In this document: one piece after another, positions 1 through 8,346 of the stretch
Numbering within the stretch: the stretch's first letter is position 1
Layout: each line of letters opens with the position of its first letter
Source of the DNA: Chloroflexota bacterium
Lineage (GTDB): Bacteria > Chloroflexota > Anaerolineae > Anaerolineales > Anaerolineaceae
NCBI GenBank assembly: GCA_023434145.1
Contig: JAEYTI010000048.1
Location: 1-28,707, forward strand
DNA length: 28,707 nucleotides
Direction of reading: 5' to 3'
The notes under the pieces: model-generated
What the model was told of the DNA's origin: nothing
Seen by the model: the letters and a program-made list of their open reading frames with translations, nothing else
The model's database searches: none
Translations under genes and position numbers: made by a program

Positions 1-111
1 ACCACGCGCGTGATTACCAAGATGACGGCCCATCTGCTGCGTCACCTGCTCTGGGTCGATTTTGGTGTTAATGTGCAAACCTTCGAAGTCATTTCGGCTT
101 CTTAGGTGCAT
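1..111. other. Possible partial coding end, strand undecided
   Basis: The first 105 bases are open on the plus strand in frame 1 and end with TAG at 103-105, which would be the last 34 codons of a gene entering from the left. The same bases are also open on the minus strand from an ATG at 109-111 out of the window (37 codons, hydrophilic, containing INTKIDPEQVTQQMG). Both have reasonable codon composition. The minus ATG has no clear ribosome binding site. I do not recognise either product and cannot decide between them. Confidence 0.3.
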
Positions 112-170
112 TTCACATCAGACGTTATAAATAAAAATGTACATTCGGCGAGTTCCCCACCAGTTACTAG

Positions 171-233
171 TGGGCCCTAAGTTTCGTTTTGCGTGGCGAA
201 GACGTCGCCACGCAAAACGAAACTTAGGGCCCA
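171..233. repeat. Long perfect hairpin H1 (29-bp stem, 5-nt loop)
   Basis: Bases 171-199 are the exact reverse complement of 205-233, with the loop AGACG at 200-204. The stem contains GTTTCGTTTTGCG. There is no T-run directly after either arm, so it is not a standard intrinsic terminator, although it could still block transcription. It resembles the hairpins near 10,980 and 16,115 in build and in the GTTTCG core. Confidence 0.9.
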
Positions 234-317
234 ATAAACAGTTTGTAGCAAAAGCACCGGCTAAATAGCCAGGGCTAGGTTGAATAACGCCAGGTAGTAA
301 CGACAGGGTATAGATGC

Positions 318-352
318 GGTCGGAACTTATACCCGTACATTGGTCTTGTTCC
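318..352 (+). repeat. Direct repeat, copy 1 (left of mazEF)
   Basis: This contains the 17-nt core GGTCGGAACTTATACCC followed by G and TAC. It matches the copy at 1224-1258 at 30 of 35 positions in the same orientation, and shares the core with 11222-11242. The two 35-nt copies flank the mazEF pair. An inverted GGGTATA at 306-312 pairs with TATACCC at 328-334 in this copy. Confidence 0.85.
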
Positions 353-406
353 ACACTGGTTGGGTAGGGTCATTTTTTGAAAGAAGTCGCTGCTTTTGTA
401 AACGCC

Positions 407-730
407 TTATTCAGAGAACATCTCTGACAGCACTGCTAGAACCTCACATTGCATCTCTTCAGAGATGATTCCAAGCCTTTTTACCAGGCGGCTCTTGTCC
501 ACTGTGCGAATCTGATCTAAAACAATCTGCCCCGACTTCCCTTCAAACTGGCACTCCACTCGCGTTGGGTAACTTCTACCCTTTGTTGTCATCGGGGCTA
601 CAATAACCGTTGCGATATGACGATTCATCTCATCAGGAGAGATAATGAGGCAGGGACGTGTTTTCTGGATTTCACTTCCAACGGTAGGATCCAGGTCGAT
701 GAGATAAACTTCAAATCGCTTAACTACCAT
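407..730 (-). CDS. mazF: MazF/PemK-type endoribonuclease toxin
   Basis: This is a small toxin of the MazF/PemK family, whose members cut mRNA when not held by the antitoxin. The sequence shows the family's order of elements: the N-terminal strand (FEVYLIDLDPTVGSEIQKTRPC) with its substrate-binding loop, LIISPDEMN, VAPMTTKG, and SGQIVLDQIRTVDKSRL, which carries the conserved QI-R-D-R region. At 107 residues it has normal length. I chose the ATG at 730 because it overlaps the mazE stop by 7 bases, a coupling typical of these pairs. A GTG at 736 would add two residues. It lies downstream of mazE in the same transcription unit. The family is clear; the cleavage motif cannot be read from sequence. 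Confidence 0.93.
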   Translation of the reverse strand: MVVKRFEVYLIDLDPTVGSEIQKTRPCLIISPDEMNRHIATVIVAPMTTKGRSYPTRVECQFEGKSGQIVLDQIRTVDKSRLVKRLGIISEEMQCEVLAVLSEMFSE

Positions 731-984
731 GTCCACTCTTCCTCATCCCACTGCGTAGGAGGAGCTTCGTCCAACAACTGGTCATCGCCCTGTTTTGCCA
801 TCTCAGCGAATTGATTTTCCCAATCCTGCCGAGGTTGGCGAAAAGCCTGAATGATTAACTTATTTCCTTCAACGGTCATTTCCACCTCATCGGTTAATCC
901 TGCCTGTTCTAAAACAGTACGCGGGATACGAATCCCCCGCGAGTTACCGATTTTCACCACTTTTGAGCGAATCATCATGTTCAT
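724..984 (-). CDS. mazE: MazE/AbrB-fold antitoxin
   Basis: This antitoxin partners the adjacent MazF. Residues 1-50 show the swapped-hairpin AbrB DNA-binding fold (VVKIGNSRGIRIPRTVLEQAGL, then VEMTVEGNKLII). The acidic, tryptophan-rich C-terminus (DEAPPTQWDEEEWTW) is the usual toxin-binding tail. The length, 86 residues, is normal. The ATG at 984 has a good ribosome binding site (GAGGTGG) 7 bases upstream. A strong promoter overlaps an inverted repeat just upstream, so autorepression by MazE or MazEF is likely, as is known for the family. Its stop codon lies inside the mazF start region. Confidence 0.93.
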   Translation of the reverse strand: MNMMIRSKVVKIGNSRGIRIPRTVLEQAGLTDEVEMTVEGNKLIIQAFRQPRQDWENQFAEMAKQGDDQLLDEAPPTQWDEEEWTW

Positions 985-999
985 TTTGCCACCTCGTTA

Positions 1000-1035
1000 T
1001 AATTACATTGTAATTACACAAGAGGCGTCTGTCAA
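1000..1035 (-). promoter_or_regulatory. mazEF promoter overlapping an inverted-repeat operator
   Basis: Reading the minus strand, a perfect -35 TTGACA (1030-1035) is 17 bp from a -10 TACAAT (1007-1012). The -10 sits within the inverted repeat TAATTAC-ATT-GTAATTA (1000-1016), a natural site for MazE binding. The mazE ATG follows 16 bases further on. Promoter and repeat are seen directly; the operator role is inferred. Confidence 0.8.
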
Positions 1036-1058
1036 GACCATGAACATCCTATTACAAG

Positions 1059-1094
1059 CATTATTCACCCTCCAGCTAAGGAGGGCGAATAATG
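1059..1094. repeat. Hairpin upstream of mazEF
   Basis: A 15-bp stem (1059-1073 with 1080-1094) has one A/C-type mismatch and the loop AGCTAA. It lies between the mazEF promoter and direct repeat copy 2. No T-run follows it, and its role is unknown. The rest of 1095-1223 shows no gene. Confidence 0.7.
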
Positions 1095-1223
1095 GTATAT
1101 AGGTATCAATGGTAAATCTACGCTAGGAAAAAGCATGATTTATCTCGAGCATCAGCATATATAGCGGTGTTGAGATGATAACAGCACCAAATATAGGAGG
1201 CAGATTGTTTTTCCCCCATCCGT

Positions 1224-1258
1224 GGTCGGAACTTATACCCATACTTCGGACTTGATCC
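1224..1258 (+). repeat. Direct repeat, copy 2 (between mazEF and jetD)
   Basis: This copy is identical to the one at 11222-11242 over 21 bases and matches copy 1 (318-352) at 30 of 35. It ends 18 bases from the jetD stop codon, so it separates the toxin-antitoxin module from the Wadjet module. Confidence 0.85.
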
Positions 1259-1276
1259 GCTTACTTGCAATTGCTG

Positions 1277-2581
1277 TTATTCTGTAAGGTTCGAGAAGTA
1301 TTGAAACGGCACAGTCGCGACAGCCTCTTGTTCCAGCTTTACATCTCGCTTTAGCATATGAGCAATAACCGGACGCACATCGATTAAACCGGCATTGTTT
1401 TCCTGGCGTTCCAGATTGCGCCGGTCCGTTTTCGTCAAAGGACGTGCATATTGGGCAAACTGATCGAGTGTATCAACATTCATATTACAAGGACGAAACG
1501 AGCTGCTGATTACTCTTCGCAAATGAGCCAGAATATTGAAACCCCCATAGTCCATATCCGCCCAAATGAAGAGGGGAACAGTCTCCGGCAAACTACCGGC
1601 CAGGCACTTTAACAAATGCCGGACCGCTGGTGATGGATTACCCGCGAGGCAAAGCAAGGCTGTATTTTGCAGCCGAGGATCCCCTGCTAACAAGTGGAAT
1701 GTAGTAAGGTTTTCTACACATAAAACCCTTTCCGCATGGACGATTACCCGCTGGATGTGTGCTGCCTGCACTGCTGGAAAACCAACCGAAGGGGAAAATT
1801 CACCCAGCGATATCTGCTGCCCATCAGAATCCGTCAATACCCAGGGGCCAGCAAGCAAAATGTAGCTGGGGTTTGCAACCAGGTTCAACTCTCGCAGCAG
1901 TTCGTCTTCTGGCAGTTGACGCCAGTTTGGGCAGCCAATGCGCGCCAAACGGACCACGGCCTTTCTGAGATCCTCAAAGCGCTTGCTGTCATTAAAAACG
2001 CGCACACTAAAAACCCGAAAAGGTGTTTCCTCTTGCAGTTGGTTTAGCGCGGATAATGCCAACAGCAAATCCTCATTAAATGCTGGATCGTTCAAGAGGA
2101 ATGGGGCCGGCGATTTATGCTCCTTTATCTGCCGCAAAATGTATTCAATCGCCCGGTTTTGCCAATTGGGTTCACCAAAGTGGAAGCGGTCGCCAAGCAA
2201 TTGAGTTTCCAGGCGGGAACGCAAGCTAGTGGTCGGAATGCGACCAAGCAGCTTGTAGATGACTGCTTCCATGCCAGGGATCAAGGCAATTGCCTCTAAC
2301 AAATGGTCCTTTTCACCGGGCTGCCACAACAGGCGCAGCACACCGGCACTTTCCAGCCATTGCAACTGCTCATTCGCCACCTGACGCGGCTCGGGATCTA
2401 TCTGAGATGTATAACCAGGCAAACCCAAATCGCTAAATACCACCTTAATGGAACGTGGGGAGCGAGTTTCAACAGCAGAGGCAGGGTGGTCCGATGAACG
2501 ACGTTCCAGCCGGTTCAACAGCACGTCCATGATAACTTTCACATCAGGCGACGGGGCAAACAGCGGCTCAGGCAACGGCAC
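1277..2581 (-). CDS. jetD: Wadjet JetD, Toprim-domain DNA nuclease subunit
   Basis: JetD is the nuclease of the Wadjet plasmid-defence system; known relatives cut closed circular DNA once the JetABC complex has completed loop extrusion. The protein has 434 residues. The C-terminal Toprim region is visible: a strand ending in the catalytic Glu (VLCVEN, E290) and the DxD motif (WADMDYGG, D342 and D344), with further acidic residues at 417-419. The N-terminal half would be the DUF3322-like arm. The start is a GTG at 2581 overlapping the jetC end by 14 bases, with AAAGGAA upstream, so translation is coupled. It is the last gene of the operon. All key acidic residues are present, so the nuclease looks intact. 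Confidence 0.9.
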   Translation of the reverse strand: MPLPEPLFAPSPDVKVIMDVLLNRLERRSSDHPASAVETRSPRSIKVVFSDLGLPGYTSQIDPEPRQVANEQLQWLESAGVLRLLWQPGEKDHLLEAIALIPGMEAVIYKLLGRIPTTSLRSRLETQLLGDRFHFGEPNWQNRAIEYILRQIKEHKSPAPFLLNDPAFNEDLLLALSALNQLQEETPFRVFSVRVFNDSKRFEDLRKAVVRLARIGCPNWRQLPEDELLRELNLVANPSYILLAGPWVLTDSDGQQISLGEFSPSVGFPAVQAAHIQRVIVHAERVLCVENLTTFHLLAGDPRLQNTALLCLAGNPSPAVRHLLKCLAGSLPETVPLFIWADMDYGGFNILAHLRRVISSSFRPCNMNVDTLDQFAQYARPLTKTDRRNLERQENNAGLIDVRPVIAHMLKRDVKLEQEAVATVPFQYFSNLTE

Positions 2582-5500
2582 TTTCCAATTCCTTTAACAT
2601 TTCCGACTTGTCGATTTCGATCACAAAGGCATGGTTGTTCTGGCGCACCACCGTGCAAACGCTGTCTACATAGGGCAGTAACGAGCCGGATTTATCCGGC
2701 GGGGTGGCCAGCAGAACCTGCAGTCCGGCTTCGCGCATAAATTGCAGCGCACTGGCCGTGCGGGCAGTATCCATTTTGCCAAAGGCCTCGTCAAACAGTG
2801 CCAGGCGGATGGTGTCAGACGGGCGGGGCTGGTTCAGCCGGTACGCCTGAGCAAAGGAAGCTGCCATTGCCACGTAAAATGGCGTGGTGGTTTCACCACC
2901 TGACTTTTTGGCGTTGATCTGGCTGAGCAAGGCGCGGTCGCCGTTAGGATAATGGATGCGAATATCGTATTGCAGGTAATTGCGGTAATCTTGCAGTTCG
3001 CGCAGTTCCTGGTTTTCTTCATCGTTCGACTGGGTCAGGCGGTCAAAGAGCAGGTCCCAGCCCTGCTGGTGCTTCTGGCGGAAGCCGGACTCAAACAGCG
3101 AGTCACCCAGAATATTCTGGCTGTCCATAATCATGTCATATACCTGGCGCAAAGCTGGGGAGGGTTGGGTGATAAATTCAAACCGCTCACCGCCAAAACG
3201 AAGACCAGACAGCGTGCTGTTAAGGTATGCCAATTGCTGGCGGGCGTCTTCAATCTGCTCGCGCAGGCGATGAATAAAGTTCTCTACCAATTCCTGTTCA
3301 GCCAGCGAGCGCTGCCGAGCAATTTGTTGCTCATACTGAGGCAGTTCCGACTTAACCAGCTTATCGCGCTCGGCAACGTAACGGGTTGCCTCATCCAAAT
3401 CGTCATAGCCAAAATCGTAGCGCATTGAATAGGCTTGCTTTCCCTCGCGCAGCCGGTCACGCGCGCGCTGTTCGGCATTCTGCTGTTCATTCTCATAACG
3501 GGTGGCATTTTGAACGATAACGTCCACTGGTTGGCGCTCTACGCGGCGCAGGTATTCCTGCTGAACTTCAGCACGGGCATCTTCATCCGCATTTTCCATT
3601 TGGAGGAATTCCTCCGCGGTTTGCAGCGCCTGATCGATCTGACGCTCCAGGGCCGGGATTTGCTCACTTTGCAGGGTAATAGCGATGTTTTCCAGGTTGC
3701 CAATGTGCCGTTCAAACGAGGCAACTTCCCCTTGCAAACGGTTGGCCTCCGCCTGGCAGCGACTTACTTCCGCATGCAGCACTTCAACACTTTGCGAATC
3801 CAGACTTTGCCGCTCGGTGTTCAATTGCGCCAGTTGCGCTTCCAGCCCTTCCAGCCGATCCAGGCCCACCAGGGCATGTTCTAAATCGATCAGCGGACGA
3901 GCTTTCTCGCGGGTGAGCGATAAGCGATCCTGCAAACCAGCGCTTTTCGCTTGCAACAGCACCATCTCCTCGCTGATCTCGGCCAGGCGCGCTTCACGCT
4001 GCTCAATCTGCCGCTGCGCGGAGCGGTCGCCAATGAACCAGCGGCGATAGGTCTGTGGGTTGAGGTGGCTGTCGGTGTAATTACGGCGGACGAAGCATTC
4101 CCGGGTGACGGCGGTGCGGTACTTGCGCAGTTCATCCAGCGTGTCGCACTTCACATAACCGCCAAGGAGCATGTCAACGAACGCCCGCGCAGCCGGGTGC
4201 GTGGTGGAAACCTCAGCAGCCAGAGAATCCTTTGCTGCCGGGCGCTTTTCGGATTGCATAATCCGCTCCGTATCTAGCAAGGCCACGCCGTGCAGATGAT
4301 CCTGATGGCGGCGCTCGCGGTAGATCTGCATAGCCGCGGAATAGTGCGCAGGAGGCACTAGCAGCACAAAGCGGTTATAACCGAGCACGCCTTCAACCGC
4401 ATCTTGCCATTCCTGGTTTGGGATTTGCAGCTCACTGCACAAAAAGGTCACGTCATTGGCACTCAGGTGCAGCTCGGCGCGCAGCAGTTCACGCAGGCGG
4501 GCGGCTTGTGGCGCTTCGGTTCTGAAACTAATATCACGGTCGCCAGTGTGCAGCTTGCGGATTTCATCAGAGAGGCGTTCACCTTCTTCGCGCAAAATAC
4601 GCGAGCGCTCGTATAACAACGCTTCTTCTCGCCCATACTCCTGTGCGAAAGCAGCCAGGGTTTCCTGGAACAGCGGAAGGTTGGATTGGAAGTGGATCAG
4701 TGGATCAGCACTGCCGGACTGGTGTAGAAAGGCATCCAAACCAGAGGGCGCTTTGCGTCCATCGTTTTCTAACAGTAACCGCAGCTTCTCGGCATCCGCC
4801 TGCTCCCTGGCAACCGCCTGCAGTGCTTGTCCCTTTCGCTGGCGGAGAAGGTTGATTTCCGCGCTGATTTCAGCCATCTTGTCCGTAAGTTCGCGCTCAC
4901 GTTGAGCTGTCTGGTCCACCTGAAGGGCCACCTGCGCATCCACCAGGCGAGCCTGCGCCATGCGGTGCTGCTGGTGGAGCGTTTCACCTTTTAGTTCAGC
5001 ACGGCTCAACTCCAGACGAGCTTCATCTAACTGCAAGCGCCGCTCTTTCAATTCGGCCATGTGCACATCACCCAACGCGCGGCGGCGGATAAAGCCGTTC
5101 GTCAGGCGGCGGCGGCGATTGGCAGCCCGCTCTTTATCCAACTCTTCGATGTGATCCAGCATTCCAATCCGTTCACGCACGTTGGCTGCCAACGTTTCGA
5201 AGTGTCGCAGAGTCTCTAACTGTGCTTGCAGGGTTTTTACGTCAACCAGGTGCTCATCAAGCAGGTAATTTTGCACAAAGGCGCGGATATCCGTCAAAGG
5301 GCTGAATGCCAAACCCTTGACGATCTTGGCCGGAAAAGAGTCTTTCAACTGCCCCAGCCGGTTGAGCAGGTGGAAGCGGTAATCTTCCAGGCGTGAGAAC
5401 ATCTGCGCGCGAGCCGCTGGCGGCAGAGCATAATTTTCCAGGTGGCGCTTGAAGGCGCGCGTATCGAACAACTGCCCGGTGGTGCGGAAGAACCAGTGGT

Positions 5501-5897
5501 CATTCAACATCGCATTATGTACGATGAAGTAGGCCACTTCTGGGTTGCGCCCGTCTTCAAAAGCATCAATGAGCGCGCCATGGACAAAATAGGTGCCGTC
5601 TGGGTTGCGGAACTCTAATGCAACTACCCCAGTGGCATCTCCGCGCAAGAAGCGCTGGCCCTCTGTGCCCAGTTCGCCGCGCACATAGCTGGCCAAGGTG
5701 CGCTTCGACCCACTAACGGCGGCCTGGTTAAAGCGCACGTCACGCTGGCCTCCCACTAAGGCAAACTGCACGGCATCCAAAATTGTGGACTTGCCTGCCC
5801 CATTGATGCCTATGAAGTAAGTGGTACCCTGGCAGTTGATGGTGGTATTTTCAAACAAGTGCCAATTGACCAGGCGAATACGGGTTAAGATTTTCAT
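2568..5897 (-). CDS. jetC: Wadjet JetC, SMC/MukB-like ATPase
   Basis: This is the SMC-like motor of the Wadjet complex (1,109 residues from the chosen start). Near the N-terminus it has Walker A GINGAGKST (residues about 30-38). Long coiled coils follow, with a hinge-like globular part in the middle (around residues 490-660). The C-terminal head carries the ABC signature (KSGGE, about 998-1002) and Walker B with its catalytic Glu (LALFDEAFGKMD, about 1032-1043). I chose the ATG at 5897 (MKILTRIRLVNW) because it follows the jetB stop by 16 bases and has AGGAAA upstream. An ATG at 5936 would add 13 unlikely residues and overlap jetB. The ATPase motifs are complete. It would act with JetA and JetB on DNA in the cytoplasm. 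Confidence 0.93.
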   Translation of the reverse strand: MKILTRIRLVNWHLFENTTINCQGTTYFIGINGAGKSTILDAVQFALVGGQRDVRFNQAAVSGSKRTLASYVRGELGTEGQRFLRGDATGVVALEFRNPDGTYFVHGALIDAFEDGRNPEVAYFIVHNAMLNDHWFFRTTGQLFDTRAFKRHLENYALPPAARAQMFSRLEDYRFHLLNRLGQLKDSFPAKIVKGLAFSPLTDIRAFVQNYLLDEHLVDVKTLQAQLETLRHFETLAANVRERIGMLDHIEELDKERAANRRRRLTNGFIRRRALGDVHMAELKERRLQLDEARLELSRAELKGETLHQQHRMAQARLVDAQVALQVDQTAQRERELTDKMAEISAEINLLRQRKGQALQAVAREQADAEKLRLLLENDGRKAPSGLDAFLHQSGSADPLIHFQSNLPLFQETLAAFAQEYGREEALLYERSRILREEGERLSDEIRKLHTGDRDISFRTEAPQAARLRELLRAELHLSANDVTFLCSELQIPNQEWQDAVEGVLGYNRFVLLVPPAHYSAAMQIYRERRHQDHLHGVALLDTERIMQSEKRPAAKDSLAAEVSTTHPAARAFVDMLLGGYVKCDTLDELRKYRTAVTRECFVRRNYTDSHLNPQTYRRWFIGDRSAQRQIEQREARLAEISEEMVLLQAKSAGLQDRLSLTREKARPLIDLEHALVGLDRLEGLEAQLAQLNTERQSLDSQSVEVLHAEVSRCQAEANRLQGEVASFERHIGNLENIAITLQSEQIPALERQIDQALQTAEEFLQMENADEDARAEVQQEYLRRVERQPVDVIVQNATRYENEQQNAEQRARDRLREGKQAYSMRYDFGYDDLDEATRYVAERDKLVKSELPQYEQQIARQRSLAEQELVENFIHRLREQIEDARQQLAYLNSTLSGLRFGGERFEFITQPSPALRQVYDMIMDSQNILGDSLFESGFRQKHQQGWDLLFDRLTQSNDEENQELRELQDYRNYLQYDIRIHYPNGDRALLSQINAKKSGGETTTPFYVAMAASFAQAYRLNQPRPSDTIRLALFDEAFGKMDTARTASALQFMREAGLQVLLATPPDKSGSLLPYVDSVCTVVRQNNHAFVIEIDKSEMLKELESAVA

Positions 5898-5913
5898 AGC
5901 AGCAAATTTCCTA

Positions 5914-6561
5914 TCAGTCGTTCCGTTCCACTTCACCGGCAGGAACTTCCATTTCTTCAGCGGCAGTTGTGCGGTACTTGCGCAGCCAGGCTTCCAAATC
6001 GTCTGCTGACTGGACGGGCAAAATCATGCGGATGGATCCACGCAGGCGCAGGCGAGCATCGGCATCACGCACGTCAATCGCGCGGCCTTCCAGCGTATCG
6101 ATCAGGCCCATGCTGCGCAGCCGGCGGAGCAGCGTTTCATACTGTAGTACCCCCAGCGACCGTTCCCTGCCGGTAATGGTGCGGAATTCTTCGCGCACTT
6201 CCCCAATGGTCACTACCGGATCATTGGCCAAGCTCAGCTGTTCGGCGCGCTCTTCATACAGCTTGCGCAGCACCACAATCATCAGGGTTTCGTCCAGGCG
6301 ATAGTGTGCCCGGCAGTAGCTATATTGAGAAACAACCTGGAATATGCGATGATAATCATCGTGCAGTAGCTCAAAGCCGGCCAGGCTCACTAACCCTTCA
6401 AAGATCGAACGGTATCGGTGAACGAAGTAGTAGTCGTCCTTGTCCGTAACAACATCTTGATATAAGAAAGTTTGCCCGAGCAGGCGGTTCACTACCCGCG
6501 GCACATCTCGGCGGAGTTTTTCTGGAATATCAGTCAGAACGGAGTCTGTATTCATCGGCAT
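5914..6561 (-). CDS. jetB: Wadjet JetB, MukE-like (kite) subunit, DUF4194-type
   Basis: This is a 215-residue accessory subunit that, in known Wadjet complexes, binds the JetA kleisin and resembles MukE. Assignment rests on size, order between jetA and jetC, and sequence features: two winged-helix-like stretches, an HRYRSIFEGLVSLAGFELLHDDYHRIF region, LDETLMIVVLRKLYEER, and a VTIGEVREEF segment leading into LLRRLRSMGLIDTLEG. The start is the ATG at 6561, which has AAGGGGT upstream and sits 10 bases after the jetA stop. Longer starts inside jetA lack support. Its stop is 16 bases before jetC. The C-terminal 20 residues are acidic and probably disordered. Confidence 0.87.
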   Translation of the reverse strand: MPMNTDSVLTDIPEKLRRDVPRVVNRLLGQTFLYQDVVTDKDDYYFVHRYRSIFEGLVSLAGFELLHDDYHRIFQVVSQYSYCRAHYRLDETLMIVVLRKLYEERAEQLSLANDPVVTIGEVREEFRTITGRERSLGVLQYETLLRRLRSMGLIDTLEGRAIDVRDADARLRLRGSIRMILPVQSADDLEAWLRKYRTTAAEEMEVPAGEVERND

Positions 6562-6571
6562 ATTACCCCTT

Positions 6572-8026
6572 CTATCGCCCTTCTTTGTTTTTGACCAATT
6601 CAAACGAGGCGACTCGATATGGCCCAATTTCTACCGGCTCTCCCTCGGTAACACCTAAACCATAAGACACATCTGGATGGTGAGCATAGGCAATAATTGT
6701 CGTTAGCCAATGCAGGTCCTCCAACACGTCGTGAGGAAGCTCGCTCACGTTTAAGCGCTGATGCCCATTAAAGAATCCCATCACTTTGCGGTTCACCTTC
6801 TCTGGGGTAAATGCCTGGGTGACATCTCGCATCATCACCGCCCGCAGCGAAAGCAGTTCCTCAGGCTGTAACGTGGGTAGTACCACCTCCTCCGGGTTAA
6901 ACGGTGCGCGGCGGATGGGCGGCGTGTAGAAGCTGTGCAGGTCTGGCAAGCGGACGGGCATCAACTGCAAACCTGGCGATTCCTCTGGCAAATCAAGGTT
7001 CCCTTCATCCGCCAACCCTGCCAGCATTTTTGCTAATGAGCCAAGCCGATCTTTAAAGCTGCCGTCCGCGCTGCCCAGTTGATAGCGGATTTGGCGCAGC
7101 GAAGTGCGCAAATAGGCGGTATGGCGGCGGTCAATATCGTCCAGTATCGGGTCCACCCCTTCTAACTGGTGGGCGATAAACTGGAGATAATGGTAAATCT
7201 CTTGCCCTGCCTGAGCAGGCGAAAGCCGGCTTTGCGCTGCCATTTCTTCCGCTGTTCGATCAATCCAATCGCCATCATTCTGCCAGACTTGCATCTGGTT
7301 GATGATATCGCGCCGGTAGCGAGAAACGTGATCGGATGTTTTCAGTGCGTGGTAGGTAGGGCCTAACGTCTCTACGTAGTCATCAAATTGCAAATGCAGC
7401 AGCCCAGCTACGTCACTTTCGCGCATGGCGCGTTCCACATAGCGGCGAATGTTCTGGTTCAGTTCGCTTAACCCGCGAACCACCTGCCGAACGTTCTCGT
7501 ATGCCTGGGTGACCGCCAGTGCAGGGGAAAAATCTTTGTTCGTCGTTGCAGAGGTGATCAGCTGATGAGCAGTATACAGCTGGCCGGTGAATTCACGCGG
7601 TTTCTGTTCCTGGATTGATCGGAACGCTTCGAGCAGGGTAAAGGCATAATCAGGCAGGATGATCGTTTCAGTGTAGTCAGCGTGCTGCTCGCGCTCAATC
7701 CAGCCAGTTTCAGCAAGGCGGCGAAGCAGGTACGAGGCATAATCCTGCACCGATTTCTGCCCATTAACCGGGCCAGCAGCTTCTTCAACTGCTCCCTCCG
7801 GATTGGCTTCCATTTCCGCCGCAATTTCCGCTTCAGCCCCGGCTATCTTCAGATAATCAACAATTTCAGCAACAGCTACATCTCGGGTTAAGCCAAAACG
7901 GTTGAATTCAGCCAGAGCGTACAGCCGCAGCAATATTGCGATGTAATGACGCTGCAACGTGATTCGACCCTGCGCGCTGAGCAGATTAAATAGGTTGCCC
8001 GGAAGAATATCAAATGGATTCGCCAT
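6572..8026 (-). CDS. jetA: Wadjet JetA, kleisin-like subunit
   Basis: This is the MukF/kleisin-like subunit of Wadjet (484 residues), first structural gene of the operon. It begins MANPFDILPGNLFNLLSAQGR, which I recognise from JetA-family proteins of the DUF5716 kind rather than the DUF3375 kind. That would favour a subtype other than type I, but I cannot settle the subtype by eye. The middle is helical, and the C-terminal part (EELLSLRAVMMRDVTQAFTPEK onward) would hold the winged helix that contacts the JetC head. The start at 8026 overlaps the upstream regulator gene by 17 bases. An ATG at 8155 would add 43 out-of-character residues that merely shadow the regulator, so it was rejected. Confidence 0.88.
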   Translation of the reverse strand: MANPFDILPGNLFNLLSAQGRITLQRHYIAILLRLYALAEFNRFGLTRDVAVAEIVDYLKIAGAEAEIAAEMEANPEGAVEEAAGPVNGQKSVQDYASYLLRRLAETGWIEREQHADYTETIILPDYAFTLLEAFRSIQEQKPREFTGQLYTAHQLITSATTNKDFSPALAVTQAYENVRQVVRGLSELNQNIRRYVERAMRESDVAGLLHLQFDDYVETLGPTYHALKTSDHVSRYRRDIINQMQVWQNDGDWIDRTAEEMAAQSRLSPAQAGQEIYHYLQFIAHQLEGVDPILDDIDRRHTAYLRTSLRQIRYQLGSADGSFKDRLGSLAKMLAGLADEGNLDLPEESPGLQLMPVRLPDLHSFYTPPIRRAPFNPEEVVLPTLQPEELLSLRAVMMRDVTQAFTPEKVNRKVMGFFNGHQRLNVSELPHDVLEDLHWLTTIIAYAHHPDVSYGLGVTEGEPVEIGPYRVASFELVKNKEGR

Positions 8027-8258
8027 GCTCTGGCTCCCAAACCAGGATATCCTGCAAGTCACATTGCAGCACATTGCATAGGCGCGCAAGGGCTTCCAGG
8101 TCCACATGACGTGCCTGCCCAGCGTCCAGCCGATAGACAAAGTCCTTGGGCACATTTGCCCGTTCTGCCAGACGGCGCGGAGAGAGACGTTCTCCGGTGG
8201 CTGCCTGTTGTTTTCCTAATAGGATGGTTATCCGTCCTGAAGTGGTAATTCTGCGCAT
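8010..8258 (-). CDS. XRE-family helix-turn-helix regulator leading the Wadjet operon
   Basis: This 82-residue protein is essentially one Cro/C1-type helix-turn-helix domain: SPRRLAERANVPKDFVYRLDAG (residues about 26-47) forms the helix-turn-helix, and LEALARLCNVLQCDLQDILVW is the usual last helix pair. It is the first gene of the Wadjet operon and its 3' end overlaps jetA by 17 bases, so the two are translated together. The inverted repeat AGAAC-ATCC-GTTCT lies directly upstream of its ATG and a further AGAAC half-site lies between the -35 and -10. Autorepression of the whole operon is therefore a reasonable inference. No toxin-like or enzymatic domain is visible. Confidence 0.85.
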   Translation of the reverse strand: MRRITTSGRITILLGKQQAATGERLSPRRLAERANVPKDFVYRLDAGQARHVDLEALARLCNVLQCDLQDILVWEPEHGESI

Positions 8259-8260
8259 CT

Positions 8261-8317
8261 AGAACATCCGTTCTCTTTATTTGTTTTGTTTATACGACCA
8301 ATGAGAACATTTGTCAA
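8261..8317 (-). promoter_or_regulatory. Wadjet operon promoter with inverted-repeat operator
   Basis: On the minus strand a perfect -35 TTGACA (8312-8317) is 17 bp from a -10 TATAAA (8289-8294). The inverted repeat AGAAC-N4-GTTCT occupies 8261-8274 beside the start codon, and another AGAAC is at 8304-8308 inside the promoter spacer. Sites for the XRE protein are inferred from this arrangement. Confidence 0.8.
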
Positions 8318-8346
8318 GACGTTTGTCGCAAAATTTCGACAGTCAA

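Noticed and set aside
275..373. 32-codon minus-strand frame containing YGYKFRP like the DUF35 end
   Set aside because: The motif comes from the direct repeat; the rest has no similarity to DUF35 and no start signal, so a gene remnant cannot be claimed.
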